Shown: in pieces, positions 58,736-64,000 of the stretch
Numbering within the stretch: the stretch's first letter is position 1
Layout: the number at the start of each line of letters is the position of its first letter
DNA from: an uncultured Bacteroidota bacterium
GTDB taxonomy: Bacteria > Bacteroidota > Bacteroidia > Flavobacteriales > Flavobacteriaceae
NCBI GenBank assembly: GCA_902626585.1
Contig: CACOGA010000001.1
Span: 1 to 64,000 of the forward strand
Direction of reading: 5' to 3'
DNA length: 64,000 nucleotides
Notes under the pieces: generated by a model
Database searches by the model: none
Told to the model about the DNA's origin: nothing
The model's input: only the letters and a program-made list of their open reading frames with translations
Made by a program: the position numbers and the translations under genes

Positions 58736-59707
58736 ATGCCTAAAGTTAAATATTATTACGATTCTGAATCTCTTTCGTTTAAAAAAATTAAAACGAGTAA
58801 AAGAGATATATTTAAAAATGCACTATTGTTTCTGACCGGTTCCGCATTTTTTGGATTTTTGTTCATATTTATTGGCAGTCAATATTTTCAATCTCCTCAG
58901 GAAAGAACTTTAAATAGAGAATTAGAAAATATGAAATTTCAATATTCTCAATTGGATAAAAAAATGGAAAATATTGAAAGTGTACTTGAAAATATTGAGG
59001 AAAGAGATAATTCTATTTACAGAATTTACTTTGAGGCATCTCCGATTAGTGAGGATAAAAGAAAAGCAGGCTTTGGAGGTGTAAACAGATATAAAAAATT
59101 CGATGGATTTGAGTATTCAGACATCATTAAGGAAAGTAATAGAAAAGTTGATGTAATTCAAAAAAGATTGACAATACAATCAAAATCTTTAGACGAAATT
59201 GCGAAGCTAGCGATGGATAAAGAAAAATTTTTAAAATCAATTCCAGCAATCCAACCTGTAAATAATGATGATTTAACCAGAATTGCCTCAGGTTTTGGAT
59301 ATAGAATTGACCCTTTTACAAAAGCTAAAAAATATCATTATGGGATTGATTTTACTGCTCCTCAAGGAACCCCTGTATATGCAACTGGTGATGGAACGGT
59401 AACACGTGCTGACAACAGATCCTCTGGTTATGGTAATCATATTAGGATTAATCATGGATTTGGATATACAAGCTTGTATGCACATCTATACAAATTCAAT
59501 GTTAAAAGGTATCAAAAAGTAAAAAGAGGAGATTTAATAGGTTATGTTGGAAATACAGGCAGGTCTAATGCTCCTCACTTACACTATGAAATTTTTAAAG
59601 ATAAGGTGAAGATAAACCCAATTAATTTCTACTACGGAAACTTAACTGCAAAAGAATATGATGAATTATTGAAACAAGCTTCTGTGGTTAATCAATCCTT
59701 AGATTAA
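58736..59707 (+). CDS. Membrane-anchored LytM/M23-family peptidoglycan endopeptidase
   Basis: From ATG 58736 (MPKVKYYYDSESLSFKKIKT, the common flavobacterial N-terminus) the protein is 323 residues; the longer frame to 58556 would run through alaS and is rejected. It has a cytoplasmic stub, one transmembrane helix (ALLFLTGSAFFGFLFIFIGS, about 29-48), a coiled-coil stretch (RELENMKFQYSQLDKKMENI) and a C-terminal M23 domain with GFGYRIDPFTKAKKYHYGID (His and Asp zinc ligands) and NAPHLHYEIF (zinc-binding HxH). It should cleave or activate cleavage of periplasmic peptidoglycan. Confidence 0.9.
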   Translation: MPKVKYYYDSESLSFKKIKTSKRDIFKNALLFLTGSAFFGFLFIFIGSQYFQSPQERTLNRELENMKFQYSQLDKKMENIESVLENIEERDNSIYRIYFEASPISEDKRKAGFGGVNRYKKFDGFEYSDIIKESNRKVDVIQKRLTIQSKSLDEIAKLAMDKEKFLKSIPAIQPVNNDDLTRIASGFGYRIDPFTKAKKYHYGIDFTAPQGTPVYATGDGTVTRADNRSSGYGNHIRINHGFGYTSLYAHLYKFNVKRYQKVKRGDLIGYVGNTGRSNAPHLHYEIFKDKVKINPINFYYGNLTAKEYDELLKQASVVNQSLD

Positions 59708-60030
59708 TGAAAATCAATCTCCAAGAAAAAAGATATTTCTCGATTGGTGAAGTTGCATCTAAATTTAATGTAAATCCTTCCTTAATTAGATTTTGGGAAA
59801 AAGAGTTTAAAATATTAAACCCAAAAAAAAATTCAAGAGGAAATAGAAAGTTTACCAAAAAAGATATAGAAAGTTTAAATAAAATTTACTTTTTATTAAA
59901 AGAAAAGGGCTATACAATTCAGGGGGCTAAGGATTACATTAGTAATGAAAAATCATCTGATCAACTAAATATAATTAACAAGCTCAAACAGATAAAGAAT
60001 AAGTTGATTGAGATAAGGGAACAGCTCTAA
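59707..60030 (+). CDS. MerR-family transcriptional regulator
   Basis: The 107-residue protein has a MerR winged helix: KRYFSIGEVASKFNVNPSLI, RFWEKEFKILNPKKNSRGNR and FTKKDIESLNKIYFLLKEKG (helix-turn-helix and wing), then a short coiled-coil dimerisation helix. It has no cysteine sensor or C-terminal effector domain, so it responds, if at all, to a partner or to none. Its ATG overlaps the M23 stop by 1 nt, and its stop abuts the 3' end of der on the opposite strand. Confidence 0.88.
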   Translation: MKINLQEKRYFSIGEVASKFNVNPSLIRFWEKEFKILNPKKNSRGNRKFTKKDIESLNKIYFLLKEKGYTIQGAKDYISNEKSSDQLNIINKLKQIKNKLIEIREQL

Positions 60031-61332
60031 CTATTTCTTTCTCAAAAAAATTGATATTGGAACACCTGTAAAATCAAAATTTTCCCTGATCTTATTTTCT
60101 AAAAACCTTTTGTAAGGCTCCTTTACATACTGTGGTAGGTTACAAAAAAAGGCAAATTGAGGATAAGCGGTTGGCAGCTGTGTTATGTATTTTATTTTGA
60201 CATACTTACCCTTTGTAGCAGGCGGTGGATAAGAATCAATAACAGGTAATAATATGTCATTTAATTTCCTTGTTTTTATCTTTTCTTTTCTTCCTTTAAA
60301 TACCTTGACAGCAGTTTCTATTGCCTTATGAATTCTTTGTTTATTTAAAGTTGAAACAAAAATTATATTAACATTAGTGAATGGCTCTATTTCTTTTCTG
60401 ATTATTTTTTCATAATCTTTTGTTGTATTTGTATTTTTTTCAATCAAATCCCACTTGTTAGCAATCAAAACTATACCCTTTTTATTTCTTTCACATAACC
60501 AAAAAATATTTTTCACTTGGGTATCAAAACCTCTTGAAACATCAAATAATAAAATACAAACATCAGCGTTTTCAATCGCTCTTACGCTTCGCATAACAGA
60601 ATAAAACTCAAGATTTTCTTTAACCTTAGATTTTTTTCTGATTCCTGCAGTATCTATTAAATCAAATTCAAAACCAAATCTATTATATCTAGTATTAATC
60701 GAATCTCTTGTCGTTCCTGGAATTTCGGTTACGATATTTCTGTTTTCTCCGATTAGTGCATTTATAAAAGAGGATTTTCCAGCGTTTGGTCTTCCAACTA
60801 CGGCAAATCTTGGAACCTCATCAAATGACTCGTTATTATCTTTAAATAATTTAACAACATCGTCTAATAACTCTCCTGTTCCAAAACCATTTGAACTAGC
60901 AATAGGATATAGTTTTTTTATTCCTAATGAATAAAATTCGTTAACATCGTTTATCCTTAAAGAACTATCAACTTTATTAACAACTAAAAAAACAGATTTA
61001 TCTATTTTTCTTAAAAGTTCAGAGATTTCCGAGTCCATAGAAGTTACCCCGCTATCTACATCTACCATAAATAAAATTACATCTGCTTCATCAATTGCCA
61101 ATTCAACCTGATTATCTATTTCAGATTCAAAAACATCATCACTGCCAACGACGTATCCACCAGTATCAATTACAGAAAACTCTTTACCATTCCAATCTCC
61201 TTTTCCATAGTGCCTATCTCTTGTAACTCCACTGATAGAATCAACAATAGCCTCTCTTCTTTGAATGAGTCTGTTAAATAATGTTGATTTTCCAACATTT
61301 GGTCTTCCTACTATTGCAATAATATTACTCAT
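60031..61332 (-). CDS. der: GTPase Der (EngA)
   Basis: Der (433 residues) is the double-G-domain GTPase of 50S assembly. G1 motifs GRPNVGKSTLFN (8-19) and GRPNAGKSSFINALIG (from about 180), DTGGY and DTAGIRKKSK, NKVD and NKWD are visible, and the C-terminal KH-like domain ends YVKEPYKRFLENKIRENFDF, TGVPI. A TACATTTG box lies 13 nt before its ATG. Confidence 0.97.
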   Translation of the reverse strand: MSNIIAIVGRPNVGKSTLFNRLIQRREAIVDSISGVTRDRHYGKGDWNGKEFSVIDTGGYVVGSDDVFESEIDNQVELAIDEADVILFMVDVDSGVTSMDSEISELLRKIDKSVFLVVNKVDSSLRINDVNEFYSLGIKKLYPIASSNGFGTGELLDDVVKLFKDNNESFDEVPRFAVVGRPNAGKSSFINALIGENRNIVTEIPGTTRDSINTRYNRFGFEFDLIDTAGIRKKSKVKENLEFYSVMRSVRAIENADVCILLFDVSRGFDTQVKNIFWLCERNKKGIVLIANKWDLIEKNTNTTKDYEKIIRKEIEPFTNVNIIFVSTLNKQRIHKAIETAVKVFKGRKEKIKTRKLNDILLPVIDSYPPPATKGKYVKIKYITQLPTAYPQFAFFCNLPQYVKEPYKRFLENKIRENFDFTGVPISIFLRKK

Positions 61333-61345
61333 AATTAAGGAAGAG

Positions 61346-61353
61346 CAAATGTA
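61346..61353 (-). promoter_or_regulatory. Putative -7 box for der
   Basis: The minus strand reads TACATTTG (match to TAnnTTTG), 13 nt before the der ATG at 61332. The -33 side runs into the terminator of the upstream gene and lacks TTTG. Confidence 0.45.
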
Positions 61354-61373
61354 ATACTAAATTAATTGTAAAA

Positions 61374-61403
61374 AAAAAGAGCAGTATTTCTACTGCTCTT
61401 TTT
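61374..61403 (-). terminator. Rho-independent terminator after the tandem secreted-protein genes
   Basis: AGAGCAGTA and TACTGCTCT form a 9-bp stem with a TTTC loop, flanked by A and T runs, 25 nt after the stop of the gene at 61429. It separates that operon from der. Confidence 0.88.
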
Positions 61404-61428
61404 AAAAAATTGAACGGTTAATTTCAAT

Positions 61429-62190
61429 CTATTCAATAGAAGTTGACATTTCAGGGATAAATTCTAGTGTTTCGGTAATTTCTCCCGCATAATCTCTAAC
61501 GGCCATATCAGCTTTCATAGAGTCCCATGGAAGAGATCTCCATCCAAACATATCATTGTAATGATCCATATAATCAAAATTTTCATCACTGTAGGTTCCC
61601 ATACTTACCCCGTGTGAATCGTATGGCTCAACTACATGCATTTCTGATTGACCACCAGAAACAAGCCAAAAAACACCTCTTACACCTGTATATCCTTTAG
61701 CAAGTTTTAACTTAGCATCATTACGCATTCTGTTAAGCCAATCCTTTTCTTCTCCAGATTTCAATCTCACTGTAGTAAATTTAACGTACTTTTTAGGCGC
61801 TTCAGAATTATCCCAGTTATACGACAATGGACCTATTCGGGCTGTTCTCTTATTTCCAGATTGATCTTTCACATAAGGCATAACATTTTTAACCCAGTAC
61901 GCATACTCATCTGAATCCGATACAGTTTCGTTAAAAAATTCACCACTTTTTGGGCCCACAACACGCATATATTTTCCTGTATCAGGACCAGTCACAATAC
62001 GGAAAGTCAAAATTGCAGTTTCCTGAGAATTATTGTATTTCTTAGTTTTTTTTGCAACAGCAGATTCAAATTCCTTTGCCATTCCGTCTTTAGCCTCCCA
62101 CCTGTTTATTTGCCAGTACTCACCATTCGGATTATTCTGTGCAAAAATAAAAAGAGGAGATATTAATAATAGTAAAATTATTTTTCTCAT
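61429..62190 (-). CDS. Secreted protein of unknown function, paralog 1
   Basis: The 253-residue protein has a signal peptide (1-17, FIFAQNN). The rest has two similar alpha/beta halves: QINRWEAKDGMAKEFESAVA, KKTKKYN, and KFTTVRLKSGEEKDWLNRMR. It pairs with the next gene upstream: shared landmarks include K-KT-KYN, a YW-NV-P stretch (YWVKNVMPYV / YWMENVAPLM) and a closing FIPEMSTS / WLPELSS. The pattern of strand-helix repeats suggests a dimeric alpha-beta barrel such as NIPSNAP or ABM proteins; I cannot confirm that. No catalytic motif was seen. Confidence 0.75.
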   Translation of the reverse strand: MRKIILLLLISPLFIFAQNNPNGEYWQINRWEAKDGMAKEFESAVAKKTKKYNNSQETAILTFRIVTGPDTGKYMRVVGPKSGEFFNETVSDSDEYAYWVKNVMPYVKDQSGNKRTARIGPLSYNWDNSEAPKKYVKFTTVRLKSGEEKDWLNRMRNDAKLKLAKGYTGVRGVFWLVSGGQSEMHVVEPYDSHGVSMGTYSDENFDYMDHYNDMFGWRSLPWDSMKADMAVRDYAGEITETLEFIPEMSTSIE

Positions 62191-62216
62191 TTTATTAGTT
62201 TTAGTTGTTTATAAAT

Positions 62217-62960
62217 TTAGTTTAATGAAACTGGTGGTGAACTTAACTCAGGCAACCATCTCCAAACCTCAGAAAAATTACCCCACATTTCAAGGCTATT
62301 ATTAAAGGCCTCTTGATCAGCATCGAAAGAATCTTCAAAAAGCTCATTGTAAGCCTCTATAACTTTAGGCCATGTTTCACTTTCATTATCAATTCCAGAC
62401 ATATCTGGATTTCCATATCCTACCATTACGTGCCCACTTGGTCCACCAAGGGAACCAGCCCAAACATGTAGGCTTAGATTTCCTACTTTTTCAGCTGCTT
62501 TTGCAACTCTGTTTCTGTATTTCCAAAAGTCAGGCCCACCATTTCTCTTAACATTGTAATGTAGGACTTTCCATATTCTATTTACTCCAACTTCTGCATC
62601 ATCAAAACTCGCATTAGCAGCATGTGAAAAATATTCAGTACCCCCTACATTATTCATTAGTGGAGCTACATTTTCCATCCAATAGTCAAGACCTTGACTA
62701 CCATATGAATCAAATTCAGCCATTGATTGAGCAAAACCGGATCTTACCAAATAATTAGCTCTATCTCCCGCCACTATTTCATAAGTATAAATTAACTCGC
62801 CGTCAGCTTTTGAGTTATATTTTTGTGTTTTTTCTCCAATAGCCGATTTGGCATCTTTCATTTTTACCGGATCGACTTTATATGCAGTCATCCAGGTCAT
62901 TTGAGCCACTGCATTACTAAAAGTAAATACAAAGGCTAATAATAAAATTAGTTTTTTCAT
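62217..62960 (-). CDS. Secreted protein of unknown function, paralog 2
   Basis: The 247-residue protein has a signal peptide (1-19, FTFSNAVAQ). It is a clear paralog of the next gene: MKDAKSAIGEKTQKYNSKAD and YEIVAGDRANYLVRSG correspond to the same places in the neighbour, and the second half (VLHYNVKRNGGPDFWKYRNR, HVWAGSLGGPSGHVMVGYGN) follows suit. The two genes are 26 nt apart and end at one terminator, so they form a two-gene operon. The strong sequence divergence implies an old duplication. No function is assigned. Confidence 0.75.
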   Translation of the reverse strand: MKKLILLLAFVFTFSNAVAQMTWMTAYKVDPVKMKDAKSAIGEKTQKYNSKADGELIYTYEIVAGDRANYLVRSGFAQSMAEFDSYGSQGLDYWMENVAPLMNNVGGTEYFSHAANASFDDAEVGVNRIWKVLHYNVKRNGGPDFWKYRNRVAKAAEKVGNLSLHVWAGSLGGPSGHVMVGYGNPDMSGIDNESETWPKVIEAYNELFEDSFDADQEAFNNSLEMWGNFSEVWRWLPELSSPPVSLN

Positions 62961-62983
62961 TGTTTATTTTTTTGGTTAGTCTA

Positions 62984-63014
62984 TCAATATAGTTATTATT
63001 TAGACCCGTTCAAA
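62984..63014 (-). promoter_or_regulatory. Putative promoter of the tandem secreted-protein operon
   Basis: On the minus strand TTTG (63014-63011), a 19-nt spacer and TATATTGA (62991-62984) fit the Bacteroidota layout; the -7 box differs from TAnnTTTG at its last two bases. The ATG is 23 nt downstream. Confidence 0.45.
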
Positions 63015-63054
63015 ATAAGAATATTGATTATAGTGTTATTTTTTTGTTAAAGAT

Positions 63055-63933
63055 TTAACCCCGGTACCCAAATTTCTTTAACTGAGTATCATTTGACCTC
63101 CAATTTTTATTCACTTTTACATTTAGTTCGATATAAATTTTTTTATTAAAAAATTTCTCTAGGTCTAATCGTGCCTTGGTACCTATCTTTTTAAGAGCAA
63201 CTCCTTTATGCCCTATTATTATACCTTTTTGTGATTCCCTTTCTACTAAAATCTGAGATCTGATCTTGATTAATGAGTCTTCTTCTTTAAATTCCTCTGT
63301 GACAACCTCAACAGCATATGGAATTTCCTTGTCGTAATACAAAAGAATTTTTTCTCTTAACTTCTCATTTACAAAAAACCTTTCGGGCTTATCAGTAAGC
63401 TGATCTTTAGGAAAGTATGCAGGAGATTCAGGGATTAATTCAATTATTCTGTTAATAATCTTTTCAGTATTAAAATTATTTAAAGCTGATATAGGATAAA
63501 CTTCAGATTTTGGGTAATTTTCTGACCAAATATTAATCTCTTTTGTAATTTCATCTTGAGATGATAAATCTATTTTGTTCAAAAGAATCATTGTGGGGAT
63601 TTTAGATGCTTGAATCCTTTTATGCGCATCACTATCTTTAATTGATTTCTCACCAATTTCAACCATATACAACAGAACATCAGCATCATCTAAAGCAGAT
63701 TTAACAAAATCCATCATTGAGCTTTGAAGTTCATAAGAAGGTTTTATTATTCCTGGCGTATCAGAAAAAATTAATTGAAAGTCATCCCCGTTTACTATTC
63801 CAAGAATTCGATGTCTAGTTGTTTGAGCTTTTGATGTAATGATAGATAGTTTTTCACCAACTAAACAATTCATCAAAGTTGACTTTCCAACATTTGGACT
63901 ACCTATAATATTTATAAATCCAGCTTTATGCAC
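63055..63933 (-). CDS. era: GTPase Era
   Basis: Era (292 residues) helps 16S 3'-end maturation and 30S assembly. It has GSPNVGKSTLMN (11-22), the DTPG switch, LLNKIDLS and a C-terminal KH domain (GIIIGHKGVALKKIGTKARL). The start is GTG 63933 (MHKAGFINII, the family N-terminus); an in-frame TGA two codons upstream rules out a longer form. A TAACTTTG box is only 4 nt before that start codon. Confidence 0.96.
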   Translation of the reverse strand: MHKAGFINIIGSPNVGKSTLMNCLVGEKLSIITSKAQTTRHRILGIVNGDDFQLIFSDTPGIIKPSYELQSSMMDFVKSALDDADVLLYMVEIGEKSIKDSDAHKRIQASKIPTMILLNKIDLSSQDEITKEINIWSENYPKSEVYPISALNNFNTEKIINRIIELIPESPAYFPKDQLTDKPERFFVNEKLREKILLYYDKEIPYAVEVVTEEFKEEDSLIKIRSQILVERESQKGIIIGHKGVALKKIGTKARLDLEKFFNKKIYIELNVKVNKNWRSNDTQLKKFGYRG

Positions 63934-63937
63934 GAAT

Positions 63938-63945
63938 CAAAGTTA
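63938..63945 (-). promoter_or_regulatory. Putative -7 box 4 nt before the era start codon
   Basis: The minus strand reads TAACTTTG (match to TAnnTTTG); only ATTC separates it from GTG 63933. The usual TSS offset would put the mRNA 5' end at or next to the start codon. No TTTG at -33 was found. Confidence 0.45.
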
Positions 63946-63965
63946 ACGTATTAAAATATAAATAA

Positions 63966-64000
63966 TTAGACTGCACGAACACCTTTTGCATTTAAAGGAG
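63966..64000 (-). CDS. Possible C-terminal end of a gene entering from the right edge
   Basis: In one minus-strand frame the last bases read P-L-N-A-K-G-V-R-A-V and then TAA at 63966-63968, 32 nt before the era start. Codon use looks coding-like, but only ten codons are visible and no family can be named. It may equally be intergenic. Confidence 0.25.
   Translation of the reverse strand, partial: PLNAKGVRAV

Noticed and set aside
63960-64000. Possible tRNA fragment at the right edge
   Set aside because: CCTTT/AAAGG could be an anticodon stem, but the 7-nt loop lacks U33 on either strand and no T-arm or acceptor can be paired. A short coding end is a better, though weak, reading.
1-64000. 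CRISPR arrays, IS elements, prophage and integration sites
   Set aside because: I found no direct repeat-spacer series, transposase or integrase sequence, or inverted terminal repeats. The only tandem repeats are the coding ones in rplQ and rplE.

Overview
The window is AT-rich, densely packed bacterial chromosome from a member of the Bacteroidota, most likely a marine or otherwise streamlined Flavobacteriia. The evidence is the SusC/SusD pair, a T9SS-type secreted protein, an ASPIC/UnbV-FG-GAP lipoprotein, TAnnTTTG-type -7 promoter boxes, no visible Shine-Dalgarno sequences before most genes, and the order rplQ-(x)-carA-eno-gltA that I associate with this class. I see no IS element, prophage, CRISPR array, tRNA or rRNA gene.

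Layout. 1-2625 is the N-terminal part of a large secreted beta-helix/T9SS-type protein that runs off the left edge. 2689-9900 (minus) reads as one cluster: gltA, two pentein-fold guanidino hydrolases (DDAH/ADI-like and CtlX), argS, ffh and folD. 9989-12388 (minus) holds eno and carA. 12483-30470 (minus) is an almost uninterrupted str-S10-spc-alpha superoperon (rpsL to rplQ, 33 recognised genes) that begins at a textbook promoter (30515-30545) and ends, after one extra secreted protein gene, at a hairpin terminator (12445-12474). Two unannotated-size genes (rpmJ, rpmD) and a possible 26-codon ORF between rpsJ and rplC lie inside it. L17 and L5 both carry long repetitive acidic C-terminal tails.

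Divergent from the ribosomal block is an Omp85-like outer membrane protein (30629-32296), then a SusC/SusD/lipoprotein operon (32406-38527) closed by a terminator, and a large FG-GAP/ASPIC lipoprotein translationally coupled to an rRNA methyltransferase (38607-42628). On the minus strand, adk-obgE-TPR-mpl-HAD phosphatase (47115 to 42625) forms an operon. purK-purE diverge from it. A UbiA-like membrane protein, gcvP, and a compact FabH-like/methyltransferase/glycosyltransferase cassette follow (52641-55078). alaS with a downstream PLP dehydratase (minus) diverges from a LytM (M23) peptidase-MerR pair. The right end carries der, two tandem paralogous secreted proteins of unknown function, and era.

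Functionally the window is mostly core: translation (32 ribosomal or translation-factor genes, argS, alaS, SRP and SecY), ribosome-assembly GTPases (Der, Era, Obg), central carbon and one-carbon metabolism (gltA, eno, folD, gcvP), purine, pyrimidine and arginine nodes (purK, purE, carA, penteins), and envelope functions. Genes overlap or abut at most junctions, including the 3' ends of convergent pairs. The less ordinary material is the rpsJ-rplC sORF, the acidic ribosomal tails, the FabH-MT-GT2 cassette, the CAZyme-free SusCD locus, the tandem secreted paralogs, and two genes whose promoter box lies only 4 nt before the start codon. Several start codons were moved from the longest possible ORF (gltA, carA, rpsQ, rpmC, the TPR gene, the M23 gene); reasons are given in each entry.
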